Assembly (NCBI RefSeq): GCF_031846305.1
Contig: NZ_JAVRHY010000003.1
Location: 186,001 to 250,000, forward strand
Direction of reading: 5' to 3'
Length of the DNA stretch: 64,000 nt
Origin: Spectribacter acetivorans
Lineage (GTDB): Bacteria > Pseudomonadota > Gammaproteobacteria > Nevskiales > Salinisphaeraceae
Made by a program: the position numbers and the translations under genes. The notes below the pieces were generated by a model. The model made no database searches, was not told the DNA's origin, and saw nothing but the letters and a program-made list of their open reading frames with translations. Below are positions 32,247-41,097 of this stretch, one piece after another. Positions within the stretch are counted from its first letter, which is position 1. Each line of letters starts with the position of its first letter.

Positions 32247-34103
32247 GTGATCGACTTGGCCAAGCGACAAGGCATCCTCGGCGGTTTCTTCCGCCTGATC
32301 TGGCGGGTTGCCGCCGGCATCTACGCACTGCTCATTCTGGTTTTCCTGCTGGCGGCGCCGGTGTCGGCCTATCTGTTGTTCTTCGGAGGCAGCGGGGTCA
32401 CGGTCGAGGACAATGTCGCCCTGGTCTGGGCGCCCACCGGCGATCTGATCGAGCAGAGCGACATGCCCGCGCCGGATGCCCTGGTGCGTGATCTGCTCAG
32501 CGGTCCCGAGCCGCAGACGGTGGTCCGGGACCTGGTGGAGGCGCTCGACCGGGCTGCCGAGGATGACCGTATCGCGCTGGCCTTTCTCAAGCTCGACCAA
32601 CTCGGCGCGGCCAGCGCCGGCCAGCTGCAGGACCTGACCGACGCCATCGACCGTTTCCGTGAATCCGGCAAGCGGGTGGTGGCCTGGTCGCCGAGCTACA
32701 ACCAGGCCCAGTACGAGCTGGCCGCCCACGCCGATCACGTTTATCTGGACCCGATGGGCTATGTGTTCGTCGAGGGCTATGCGGTTTACCGCAAGTATTT
32801 CGCGGAAGGCCTCGACAAGCTGGGCGTGGATATCAACGTGTTCCGCGTGGGCGAGTACAAGTCCTTCGTGGAGCCGTTCCTGCGTAACGACATGTCGCCG
32901 CCGGCCCGGGCCGCGAACCGGGCCTGGCTGGAGTCGCTGTGGGACGTGTATCTGGACGAGATCACCGGCGTCCGCGAGCTGACATCGTCTGATATCGAAG
33001 GCTATGTCGCGAAGTTCGACAGCAATCTCGCCGAGTCCGGCGGCGATGCCGCGGCCATGGCCCAGGCCGCCGGCCTGGTGGACGAGATCGCCTCGCTCGA
33101 GGCCACCCGCGACGCCATGCGCGAGATCGTGGGTGCCGACGACGATCACGGCAGTTTCCGTCAGATAAACCACTTCCAGTATCTGAGTGCCACCGAATCG
33201 GCCCAGCCCGAACCGCGTACCGAGAACCGCATCGGCCTGGTGGTGGTGGAGGGTCCGATCGTGGACGGCGAGAGCATGCGCGGGGCCGCTGGCGGCGAGA
33301 CCGTGGCCAAGCTGGTGGCCGACGCCCGACGCGACGACTCGGTGGCCGCCCTGTTGCTGCGGGTGAACAGCCCGGGCGGGTCGGTCTACGCCTCGGAGCG
33401 GATTCGGCGCGAGGTGGCGCTAACCCGCGAGGCCGGCAAACCGGTGGTGGTGTCGATGGCGGGTACGGCGGCTTCAGGCGGCTACTGGATCAGCATGAAT
33501 GCGGACCAGATCTGGGCCCAGCCGGCCACCATCACCGGTTCGATCGGCGTGTTCGGCATCATCCCCACCTACGGCAAGCCGCTGGCCGAGCTCGGCATTC
33601 ACACGGATGGCGTTGGTACCACGCCGCTGTCCGGGGCCCTGCGGGGGGACCGACCGCTCAGCCCGATGGTCAAGCGCATCATCCAGAGCGGCATCGAGCA
33701 TACCTACGACCAGTTCATCGGCCGTGTGGCCGAGGCCCGGGACATGCAGAAGACGGCGGTGGACGAGATCGCCCAGGGCCGCGTCTGGAGCGGCGCCGAC
33801 GCCCAGCGCATCGGGCTGGTGGACTCGCTGGGCGGGTTCGACCAGGCCCTGACCGCGACCGCCGAACTCGCCGGCCTGCAGCCGGGTGACTACGGTCTGA
33901 AACCCATCCGCCCGCCGAGCAACTGGCAGGCGCTGATGCGTCAGTTGCTGTCATCCCGGGCGGGTATGGGTTTCCTGCCGGACTGGATCACGCGGCTCCC
34001 GACGGACCCGGCCTTCGACTGGCTGCGTCACGGGCTGACCGACCCGCGCGGGTTTTACGCACACTGCTTCTGCGAACTGGCGCCCGCGGACGGGCGGCCC
34101 TGA
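32247..34103 (+). CDS. sppA: Signal peptide peptidase SppA (67 kDa type)
   Basis: 618 residues: an N-terminal membrane helix (about residues 18-42), then two tandem S49 protease domains. The N-terminal half supplies the lysine (QYELAAHADHVYLDP, FRVGEYKSFVEPFLR), and the C-terminal half carries the serine in VVVSMAGTAASGGYWIS with LLLRVNSPGGSVYASERIRRE. It degrades cleaved signal peptides in the membrane. The start is uncertain: GTG 32247 (MIDLAKRQGILGGFF) is proposed. It is divergent from trxB, and the hydrolase gene follows by one base. Confidence 0.94.
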   Translation: MIDLAKRQGILGGFFRLIWRVAAGIYALLILVFLLAAPVSAYLLFFGGSGVTVEDNVALVWAPTGDLIEQSDMPAPDALVRDLLSGPEPQTVVRDLVEALDRAAEDDRIALAFLKLDQLGAASAGQLQDLTDAIDRFRESGKRVVAWSPSYNQAQYELAAHADHVYLDPMGYVFVEGYAVYRKYFAEGLDKLGVDINVFRVGEYKSFVEPFLRNDMSPPARAANRAWLESLWDVYLDEITGVRELTSSDIEGYVAKFDSNLAESGGDAAAMAQAAGLVDEIASLEATRDAMREIVGADDDHGSFRQINHFQYLSATESAQPEPRTENRIGLVVVEGPIVDGESMRGAAGGETVAKLVADARRDDSVAALLLRVNSPGGSVYASERIRREVALTREAGKPVVVSMAGTAASGGYWISMNADQIWAQPATITGSIGVFGIIPTYGKPLAELGIHTDGVGTTPLSGALRGDRPLSPMVKRIIQSGIEHTYDQFIGRVAEARDMQKTAVDEIAQGRVWSGADAQRIGLVDSLGGFDQALTATAELAGLQPGDYGLKPIRPPSNWQALMRQLLSSRAGMGFLPDWITRLPTDPAFDWLRHGLTDPRGFYAHCFCELAPADGRP

Positions 34104-34104
34104 C

Positions 34105-34896
34105 ATGCCGTCGGTGACACTCGCCGACGGCGTGCGGCTGCACTACCGCGAGGCCGGGCAGGGCGAGCCGCTGGTCCTGCTGCACGGCCTGGGTTCCAGC
34201 GGCGCCGACTGGGAGTACCAGATTCCGGCCTTCGCCGAGCATTACCGGGTGATCGTCCCCGATCTGCGCGGCTCCGGTGACAGCGACAAGCCACGGGGGC
34301 CGTACCGGATTTCCCGCTTCGCCGATGACATCTGGCAGTTGCTGGACGCGCTCGATATCGAATCCGCACGGCTGGTCGGCCTGTCCATGGGCGGGGCCAC
34401 CGCCTTCGAGATGGCAGCCAGCCAGCCGCAGCGCACGACCGCGCTGGTGGTGGTCAACTGTCCGCCGGATTTCGCGATCACCTCGCTGCGCAAGCTGCTG
34501 GAGGTGGCCATGCGGCTGGCGGTGGTGCAATGCCTGGGCATGCCGCGCATGGCCGCGATGATTGGCGACCGGCTGTTTCCGGATGCCGATCAGGCCGAGC
34601 TCCGGGAGACGTTCGTGCAGCGTTACGGCGCGAACCGGAAGCGCGAGTACCTGTGGTCGCTGCGATCGCTGCCCGGCTGGTCGGTGACGGATCGCCTTAG
34701 CCGTATCGACTGTCCGGCGCTGATGGTTGCCGCGGCCAATGACTACACCCCGGTGGCCGAGAAACAGGTCGCGGTGGACGCCCTGCCGCGCGGCGAACTG
34801 TCGGTGGTGGACAACAGCCGTCATGCCACGCCGATCGATTCGCCGGACCGCTTCAATGCGCTGGTGCTGGATTTTCTCCAACGCCAGGATGCGTGA
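34105..34896 (+). CDS. Alpha/beta hydrolase
   Basis: 263 residues of the alpha/beta hydrolase fold. The oxyanion motif is LLHGLGSSGADWEYQ, the nucleophile elbow is GLSMGG (Ser near 94), a catalytic aspartate is likely in VAAANDYTP, and the terminal histidine is in DNSRHATPIDSPDRF. There is no signal peptide, so it is cytoplasmic. The substrate cannot be assigned. It begins one base after sppA ends, so it is probably co-expressed. Confidence 0.88.
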   Translation: MPSVTLADGVRLHYREAGQGEPLVLLHGLGSSGADWEYQIPAFAEHYRVIVPDLRGSGDSDKPRGPYRISRFADDIWQLLDALDIESARLVGLSMGGATAFEMAASQPQRTTALVVVNCPPDFAITSLRKLLEVAMRLAVVQCLGMPRMAAMIGDRLFPDADQAELRETFVQRYGANRKREYLWSLRSLPGWSVTDRLSRIDCPALMVAAANDYTPVAEKQVAVDALPRGELSVVDNSRHATPIDSPDRFNALVLDFLQRQDA

Positions 34897-34911
34897 CCCC
34901 GGCGCGGCGGG

Positions 34912-36024
34912 TCAGTCGACGGCCGCCTGCGCGTAATCCATCAGCGGCGGCTCGCCGGCCGCCAGATGCGGGTCGGGCGGCCCGTTGCCGACCGTGCTGG
35001 CCACGATCGTCAGCAGATCGGCCGCGCGTTGCGGCATGGCCAGTTCGGCAAGATCCAGCGGCAGTAGCCCGCACAGTTCCGACGCCCCGCCGGCGCGAGT
35101 CACATCGGCCGGCCCCGGATTGCTGATAGCGTCCAGTGCCAGCGCGAAGGTCAGGGTATCGGTGGTGCCGATGCTGAAATGCTCCGCCAGGTGTCCGGGG
35201 CAGACGTCCTGCAACAGGATGTTCGCCACGCGCGGATTGTCCTGGTCGAAATCGAGCGCCGCCGTGGGTACGGGCGCGGCGGGTTGGACCAGCTCGTCAA
35301 ACAGCGTGTAGACGCTGGTGTAATCGACATCGCCGGGCGTCTCGTCGCCGCTGTTCACGGCGGCAACGAAATCCGAGCCCGGCGCGAACTGGTAGATGGC
35401 CTCCGGGACCAGCCCGATCGGCAGGCTGCCTAGTCCCGTCAGATCGAACAGCTGCTCACCCAGCGCGGCCGGCAGCGACACGGTCGTACCGTGATTGGGG
35501 CCGGCAATCAGCACGAAATCGGCCACCGCGTCCCGGGCCGAGGGGAAGAAGCGCAGCGCCCAGCGGGGCATGGAGGCGCCCTGACTGTGCCCGATCATGG
35601 CCACCTCGCGGCCGGTTTCGCCATGAATGCGGCGCAGGGCGTTGACCACGTATTCCGCGGATATCTGCTGGTCGATCAGGCCCCGGTCGGGATAGGTGAC
35701 GATGCACACGTCGAAGCCGCGGCTGACCAGTTTCGGGGCATAAAAGGCGGTGTACTGCTCGGTGCCGGTGACGGTGGTGCCGTGGATCAGCAGCACCGGC
35801 GGCTTGTCCGGATTCTCGAACGGGGTGCAGTTCAACGCCGCGTCGAGATCGGCCTGCGCCGTGCGCAGCGGCGGGTCGTTGCTGGTATCCACCGTGCCGG
35901 CGCCGGCGCCGGCGTCCGGCTGGCCGGGACCGGCCAGACTGGGCCCGCCACTGCCCCCGCCGCCGCACGCGGCCAGCAGACAGGCGCCGAGCAGGGCCGG
36001 CAGGAGTCGTTCGGTGCTGGACAT
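34912..36024 (-). CDS. Secreted lipase/esterase lipoprotein (CalB-like)
   Basis: 370 residues. A signal peptide ends in LLAAC, followed by a glycine/proline/alanine tether (CGGGGSGGPSLAGPG...). The hydrolase domain shows PPVLLIHGTTVTGTEQY, VCIVTYPDRGLIDQQISAEYV, the nucleophile elbow GHSQGASMPRWALRF and FVLIAGPNHGTT, resembling the lipase group related to Candida antarctica lipase B. It is probably surface-exposed, cleaving esters or triacylglycerols. The start is ATG 36024 with CGGAGTGACC; GTG 36030 is possible. It converges with the upstream hydrolase. Confidence 0.83.
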   Translation of the reverse strand: MSSTERLLPALLGACLLAACGGGGSGGPSLAGPGQPDAGAGAGTVDTSNDPPLRTAQADLDAALNCTPFENPDKPPVLLIHGTTVTGTEQYTAFYAPKLVSRGFDVCIVTYPDRGLIDQQISAEYVVNALRRIHGETGREVAMIGHSQGASMPRWALRFFPSARDAVADFVLIAGPNHGTTVSLPAALGEQLFDLTGLGSLPIGLVPEAIYQFAPGSDFVAAVNSGDETPGDVDYTSVYTLFDELVQPAAPVPTAALDFDQDNPRVANILLQDVCPGHLAEHFSIGTTDTLTFALALDAISNPGPADVTRAGGASELCGLLPLDLAELAMPQRAADLLTIVASTVGNGPPDPHLAAGEPPLMDYAQAAVD

Positions 36025-36103
36025 GGTCACTCCGGTTTCTGGAAAGCAGTCTTATCGCATTGTGCGTCATTCCGGGGCGGGTGCAAAGCGCCTGACGCCG
36101 GTG

Positions 36104-36880
36104 TCAGGCATGGCGCAGCATGCCCGCCACGGCCACGGCGTGATTGGTGAACAACCAGTCCACCCCGCGCATGGCTTCCCTTGTCACCAGCCCGGCGCGG
36201 CGGGGAAATCCCACGCCGACGCGCTGGCCGCTGGCGTGATGATGCGCCAGCCGGCGGCGCCCGATCAGCGCGAACGGGCCGGCCATGCCGGCACAGCCCC
36301 GGGTCAGGGCGAAGCGGCTGATGGCCGCGACATTGGTGCGGGCCACCGGCAGCCAGGCGGACGGCGGAACGCCGTCGGCGTGATCGAACAGGGCGGGCGC
36401 CAGCGACAGTAGGTGGAAGTCCCGGGCTGGCTCGAGGCCTCCCAGCGACGCGGAGAGCGGTTTGTCGATCGCCGGCCGCGGCGCGGTTTTGAGCTCGATC
36501 ATCAGGTGCAGCCGGCCGGCGAATCGCTCGATCAGTTCATCCAGGTGGGTCAGCCCCGGGCAGGCCTGGCGAAGACAGCGAAAATCGGTATCGGCAACCT
36601 GCAGCGGCGTGGCGAAGACCCGCGCGGTATCGGGGTCATGCATCAGTATCGGCTCGCCGTCCCGGGTCCAGCGAACGTCGCATTCCAGGCCCCAGACACC
36701 GTGATCCGGCAGCGGCGCGAACGCGGCGAGGGTGTTTTCGGCAATCCCCGGATCGCCGCGCTCGCCGCGATGCGAGATCACCCGTAGCCCGGCCCGTTCG
36801 GCGTCGGTGCAGGGGCGTCGCGGCAGGGTCGCCAGGGCAATTTCGGCGGCGTTTAGCAGGGTGTCGGAAAGGGGCGCCAC
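36104..36880 (-). CDS. Glycerophosphodiester phosphodiesterase-family protein
   Basis: 258 residues of the GDPD TIM-barrel family: RVISHRGERGDPGIAENTLAAF, GVWGLECDVRWTRDGEPILMHDPD with the metal-binding E-x-D and the H-D pair, HLMIELKTAP, and a C-terminal VDWLFTNHAVAVAGML. It should cleave glycerophosphodiesters to glycerol-3-phosphate plus alcohol. No signal peptide, so cytoplasmic. GTG start at 36880. Divergent from the metC-like gene. Confidence 0.87.
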   Translation of the reverse strand: MAPLSDTLLNAAEIALATLPRRPCTDAERAGLRVISHRGERGDPGIAENTLAAFAPLPDHGVWGLECDVRWTRDGEPILMHDPDTARVFATPLQVADTDFRCLRQACPGLTHLDELIERFAGRLHLMIELKTAPRPAIDKPLSASLGGLEPARDFHLLSLAPALFDHADGVPPSAWLPVARTNVAAISRFALTRGCAGMAGPFALIGRRRLAHHHASGQRVGVGFPRRAGLVTREAMRGVDWLFTNHAVAVAGMLRHA

Positions 36881-36975
36881 GGCATGTCTGGGCAGGGTCG
36901 ACTCATCCCGGCAGTATACGGACGAACCCGTCGCCGCCTGTATCCTGCGGCGTGGACAGCCTGGAGAGTATTGTC

Positions 36976-38145
36976 ATGGACAAGCCCACCCGCCTGGTGC
37001 ATGGCGGCCGCGAACCGCGCCGTCAGCACGGCATGGTCAATCCGCCCGTTTATCACGCGTCCACCGTTATCTTCCCGACCGTCGACGCGCTGGAGTCGGC
37101 GGCCGCCAATCCGTTCGAGGGGGTCTATTACGGACGCTTCGGCACCCCCATCCATTTCGAGCTCGAGGGGCTGCTGGCCGAACTCGAGGGCGGTGCCGGT
37201 TGCGTGACCACCTGCTCCGGACTGGCCGCCATTACCGTGGCGCTGATGAGCGTGGCAGAAGCGGGCGGGCATCTACTGGTGGCGGACAATATCTATCTGC
37301 CCACCCGCAAGCTCTGCGCCGGCATGCTGGCGCGCCTGGGCATGACCACCAGCTTCTTCGATCCGCGGATTACCCCGGCGGCGCTGGCCGAGTTGATGCG
37401 GCCGGAGACCGTGGCGCTGGTGCTGGAGGCGCCGGGCTCGCTGACCTTCGAGATGCCGGATGTGCCCGCCCTGACTGCGGTGGCGCGGGCGCGCGATGTG
37501 GCGGTGATTGCCGACAACACCTGGGCCACGCCGATCGGTTTCCCTGCTTTCGAGCACGGGGTGGACATCAGCATCCAGGCGGCTACCAAGTACGTGGTCG
37601 GCCACGCCGACGCCATGCTGGGGGCGGTCACGGCCAACGAGAGCTGGTATGCAACCGTGCGCCGCACGGCGGTCGAGATGGGCTATTGCGCCGGGCCCGA
37701 CGACGTCTATCTGGGACTGCGTGGCCTGCGCACGCTGGACGTGCGCCTGGCCCGCCACGCCGACAACGCATTGCGGCTATGCGACTGGCTGGCCGGCCGC
37801 CCGGAGGTGGAAGGATTGCTCTACCCGCCGCTGCCCGGCGACCCCGGCCACGCCATCTGGCGGCGGGATTTCCGCGCTGCCTGCGGCCTGTTCGGGGTGC
37901 AGTTGAAGCCCTGTTCCCGCCACGCTCTGACCGCGATGCTGGACGGGCTGGAACTCTTCGGCATGGGTTTTTCCTGGGGCGGCTTCGAAAGCCTGGTGCT
38001 GCCGGTCAATCTGACCGGGGCCCGCAGCGCCACCGAATGGACCCACGAGGGTCCGCTGCTGCGTCTGCATGCCGGGCTCGAATCGGCGGATGATTTGATC
38101 GCGGACCTGAAGGCCGGGTTCGACCGGCTGGCATCGGCGACCTAG
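36976..38145 (+). CDS. metC: Cystathionine beta-lyase-type PLP enzyme
   Basis: 389 residues of the Cys/Met-metabolism PLP family. It begins MDKPTRLVHGGREPRRQHGMVNPPVYHASTV, typical of proteobacterial cystathionine beta-lyase, with YYGRFGTP binding PLP phosphate and the Schiff-base lysine in SIQAATKYVVGHADAMLG near residue 203. Canonical role: cystathionine to homocysteine, pyruvate and ammonia. It is close to the ergothioneine genes, where a PLP C-S lyase (EgtE) is otherwise missing, so it could serve there too; that is speculation. ATG 36976 has GGAGAG upstream. Confidence 0.87.
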   Translation: MDKPTRLVHGGREPRRQHGMVNPPVYHASTVIFPTVDALESAAANPFEGVYYGRFGTPIHFELEGLLAELEGGAGCVTTCSGLAAITVALMSVAEAGGHLLVADNIYLPTRKLCAGMLARLGMTTSFFDPRITPAALAELMRPETVALVLEAPGSLTFEMPDVPALTAVARARDVAVIADNTWATPIGFPAFEHGVDISIQAATKYVVGHADAMLGAVTANESWYATVRRTAVEMGYCAGPDDVYLGLRGLRTLDVRLARHADNALRLCDWLAGRPEVEGLLYPPLPGDPGHAIWRRDFRAACGLFGVQLKPCSRHALTAMLDGLELFGMGFSWGGFESLVLPVNLTGARSATEWTHEGPLLRLHAGLESADDLIADLKAGFDRLASAT

Positions 38146-39039
38146 TCAGTCCATCTGCAGCCGCATGGAGAAATCGGTGGCGGTGACGTTCTTGGTCAGC
38201 CCGCCGATGGAGATGCGGTCCACCTCGGTGTCGGCGTAGTCGCGGATATTGCGCAGGCTGATATCGCCGGAGGCCTCGGAGATTACGCTGCGCCGGTTGG
38301 GTAGCAGATGGCGGCGGCACTTGTTCACCGCCCGCGACAGGATGTGGCTGGGGAAGTTGTCCAGCAGCACCGAATCGGCATCGGCGGCCAGCGCTTCGTC
38401 CAGCTCGTTGAGATTTTCCACCTCCACCTGAAGCATCAGTTCCGGATGGGCTTCCCGCGCGCGGCTGACGGCCTCGGCAATCGAACCGGCCGCGGCGATG
38501 TGGTTTTCCTTGATCAGGATGCCGTCGAACAGTCCGAAGCGGTGGTTGATGCCGCCGCCGCAGCGCACGGCGTATTTCTGCGCGCTGCGCAGGCCGGGCA
38601 GGGTCTTGCGGGTATCCAGAATATGGACCCGGGTACCCTTGACGCGGTCCACGAAACGCCGGGTATCGCTGGCCACGCCGGACAGCAGTTGCAGGAAATT
38701 CAGCGCTGTACGCTCGCCGGTGAGCAGGCTACGGGCCGGCCCGCGGACTTCGCAGAGAATGGTGTCGGGTTTCAGGGAATCGCCGTCGCGGTAATGCCAG
38801 GTGACCCGGCAGCGATCGTCCAGCTGGGTGAACACCGCCTCGAACCAGGCCGCGCCGGCGAGTACGCAGGCCTCCCGCGCCACCACCCGGGCGGTGGCGG
38901 TGCGGTCCTCGTCGACAACTACGGCATTGCGATCGCCGTCGCCGATATCCTCGGCCAGGGCGGTGGCCACCGTTTCGGTGATGTCGTCCGGCGGGGTGAG
39001 TGCGTCGTCTGGCTCGGCGGAAGTCATGAAATCCGGCAT
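38146..39039 (-). CDS. nadC: Nicotinate-nucleotide pyrophosphorylase (carboxylating)
   Basis: 297 residues, quinolinate phosphoribosyltransferase of NAD synthesis. Conserved blocks are ALAEDIGDGDRNA, GERTALNFLQLLSGVASDTRRFVD, ILDTRKTLPGLRSAQKYAVRCGGGINHRFGLFDGILIKENHI, VEVENLNELDEAL, ISEASGDIS and VDRISIGGLTKNVTATDFSMRL. ATG 39039 and ATG 39027 are both possible starts. Its stop abuts the metC-like gene (convergent, no gap). Upstream on the same strand is egtB, 89 bases away. Confidence 0.95.
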   Translation of the reverse strand: MPDFMTSAEPDDALTPPDDITETVATALAEDIGDGDRNAVVVDEDRTATARVVAREACVLAGAAWFEAVFTQLDDRCRVTWHYRDGDSLKPDTILCEVRGPARSLLTGERTALNFLQLLSGVASDTRRFVDRVKGTRVHILDTRKTLPGLRSAQKYAVRCGGGINHRFGLFDGILIKENHIAAAGSIAEAVSRAREAHPELMLQVEVENLNELDEALAADADSVLLDNFPSHILSRAVNKCRRHLLPNRRSVISEASGDISLRNIRDYADTEVDRISIGGLTKNVTATDFSMRLQMD

Positions 39040-39126
39040 CCATTCAGGTTTGTCAGAAATGAAACGGTTGCCCGCTGCGGGTCATCCCGCGCTGCAGTAT
39101 AGAGGCCTCGGTGGCGTCTGCCGAGG

Positions 39127-40266
39127 TCAGATAGTCAGCCTGAGACCGGCGAATACGTGCCGGTGGGTGGCCGGGTAGAAATTGCGGAAGCTAGGCCGGT
39201 GAATGTCGGGCCGGGTATGGCGGCTGGCTCCGCGCAACACCCGGTGGGCCCCGTCGAACCAGGGGGTGGAGTAGCCCTCGTAGGGAAAGCTGCGGAAACC
39301 CGGATAGGCAAACAGCGGGTTGGCGCTCCATTCCCACACCTGCGCGACATCAGCCAGGTGATCGCTCTGCCGGGCGGTCTCCCATTCGTGTTCGTGTGGC
39401 AGCCGGGCGTTCATCCAGCTGGCGAAGGCATCCGCCTCGTGGGCACACAGCCCGTGAACCGGCGCCGCCGGCAACAGGGGGTCCGCCGGGTTCGCGCTGA
39501 CCCAGCCGCCGTCGGGATGCGGGCGCCAGTGCTGGGGGCAACCGGTGCCGGCATGGTCCCGCCATGCAAGACCATCCGCGGTCCAGTGCCGATTCTGGTG
39601 GTACCCGCCGTCCTGCATGAAGGCCAGCCACTGGGCGTTGGTCACCGCGTGGCGCGCGATGCGGAAGGCAGCGAGATAAACCGTATGGGCGGGCTGCTCG
39701 TTGTCGTAGGCGGCGATGCTGTCGGTGCCGACCGGGGACTCGCCGCCCGCGACCGCGACCATCGCGGGTGTCGGATCGGCCGCGTCGCGTAACACCGCGC
39801 CTTCGGGCGTGGCCTGCGCCCGCGCCTGATAGTCGGCCATGGTCATGGTTTCCAGATGCTGGGCGTAGTGCTGGATCAGGAAATACGGCAGGTAATTGTC
39901 CGCCATCAGACGATGCCCGCTTCTATGCGCCTGCGCCCACCAGGCGTGGTTGTCGTGCTCCAGCGTTCGGGTCCAGTCGAGAATGGCCTCGGTCGACGGC
40001 AGCCGGGCCGTGCGCTGGTCCTTGGGACAGAATTCGGGAAAGTACAGATCCTGCCAGTCTGCGGTGGCTTTGGTGTCGCCGAACAGTACTTCGCGCAGCC
40101 AGTAGGTCTCGACGAAGAAGACGTGGCCGAGGTGCCAGGCCAGGGGGCTCAGCGCCGGATGGGGCTGGGCGCGGGTCGAGATGCCGTCGCGTTCGGCCTT
40201 GACCAGCATGGTTCGGCACTGGGCGCGCAGCTCACCCAGCCGTTGTTCCCGCGTCGGGGTCAGCAT
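39127..40266 (-). CDS. egtB: Ergothioneine biosynthesis sulfoxide synthase EgtB
   Basis: 379 residues: an N-terminal DinB-like domain with the iron-binding histidines in AWHLGH (His45/His48) and HYAQH (His133, His137), and a C-terminal formylglycine-enzyme-like domain with VLRGASRHTRPDIHRPSFRNFYP and FAGLRL at the end. EgtB joins hercynine to gamma-glutamylcysteine (or cysteine) with O2 to form a sulfoxide. Its start overlaps the stop of egtC, so the two are coupled. Selenoneine synthase SenA is a close paralogue but is less likely because EgtC is beside it. No egtA is present in the window. Confidence 0.87.
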   Translation of the reverse strand: MLTPTREQRLGELRAQCRTMLVKAERDGISTRAQPHPALSPLAWHLGHVFFVETYWLREVLFGDTKATADWQDLYFPEFCPKDQRTARLPSTEAILDWTRTLEHDNHAWWAQAHRSGHRLMADNYLPYFLIQHYAQHLETMTMADYQARAQATPEGAVLRDAADPTPAMVAVAGGESPVGTDSIAAYDNEQPAHTVYLAAFRIARHAVTNAQWLAFMQDGGYHQNRHWTADGLAWRDHAGTGCPQHWRPHPDGGWVSANPADPLLPAAPVHGLCAHEADAFASWMNARLPHEHEWETARQSDHLADVAQVWEWSANPLFAYPGFRSFPYEGYSTPWFDGAHRVLRGASRHTRPDIHRPSFRNFYPATHRHVFAGLRLTI

Positions 40267-41030
40267 GGTTCGACCGTCGGTGCGCGGCCGGGCGCAAGGC
40301 TGATCTGGTGCTGCGGCGGCACCGGTTGCCAGCCGGGATGGTCGTCGAGGTTCTCCGAGGCAATCAGGCAGCCGTCGCCGAAATCCGGATGGGCCTGGTG
40401 GAAGTACAGGCTGGGGCAGTCGGCGCCGATGGCGGCGCGGGTGGCGTGCAGCATCTCGCCGTCGCTGATCAGCAGGTTGAGCAGGGCGCGGTCGTCATCG
40501 CCGTCGAGACGGGTGCGCAGCCAGGCGACGGTTTGTCGCAGGGCGTCGGCCGGCTGGGTCTGCTGTTCACGGAGCCAGGCGAACAGGTATTCGGAATCGG
40601 TATTGCCCTGGATGTCGGCCTCGAAGGCGGGCGAGAGGCCGGCGCGCAATTCCCGACGCAGTCCGGCGGCGAAATCGGCGATGTAGCCGTTGTGGGTGAA
40701 CAGCCAGTTGTCAGCGGCGAAGGGCTGGGTGTTGACGTCGCTGGTGCCCAGGCCGGTGGTGGCGCTGCGGACGTTGCCCACCCACTCGCGGCTGACCAGG
40801 CTACGACCCAGGCTGTCGAGATTGATGTCGGCCCAGATCGGCAGCGGATGGCGGTACACGCCGGGACGGCCGTCCTCGCAGCGCCAGGCCACACCCCAGC
40901 CGTCGGCATTCACCGTCGCCGTGAGCATTTCCCGGGGGGCCCAGGACTGGCGATAAAGGCTGTGCGGCGGGCGCTGCAGGAAATCGGCCAGGCCCAGCGG
41001 GGGGCCCAGATAGGCGGCAATCCGGCACAT
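40260..41030 (-). CDS. egtC: Class II glutamine amidotransferase EgtC
   Basis: 256 residues beginning MCRIAAYLG, where Cys2 becomes the N-terminal nucleophile. NADGWGVAWR, RSATTG, NTQPFAADNWLFTHNGYI and GNTDSEYLFAWL are the glutaminase-fold signatures. EgtC removes the gamma-glutamyl group from the EgtB product. Its presence suggests that this EgtB uses gamma-glutamylcysteine, as in mycobacteria. It overlaps egtB by 7 bases and is divergent from egtD with a 67-base gap. Confidence 0.9.
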   Translation of the reverse strand: MCRIAAYLGPPLGLADFLQRPPHSLYRQSWAPREMLTATVNADGWGVAWRCEDGRPGVYRHPLPIWADINLDSLGRSLVSREWVGNVRSATTGLGTSDVNTQPFAADNWLFTHNGYIADFAAGLRRELRAGLSPAFEADIQGNTDSEYLFAWLREQQTQPADALRQTVAWLRTRLDGDDDRALLNLLISDGEMLHATRAAIGADCPSLYFHQAHPDFGDGCLIASENLDDHPGWQPVPPQHQISLAPGRAPTVEPC

Positions 41031-41097
41031 GGTGCGTCATGGGCGATTCAATGACCGGATGGTAGCCTAGCCGGAACGCCCACCCAAGCATGAGTCC

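Noticed and set aside
32106..33173. Upstream extension of the trxB frame
   Set aside because: It is antisense to sppA and not conserved; thioredoxin reductase starts at 32105 by family alignment.
39127..40266. EgtB homologue as selenoneine synthase SenA
   Set aside because: No SenB or SenC gene is near, and the overlapping EgtC plus EgtD point to ergothioneine.
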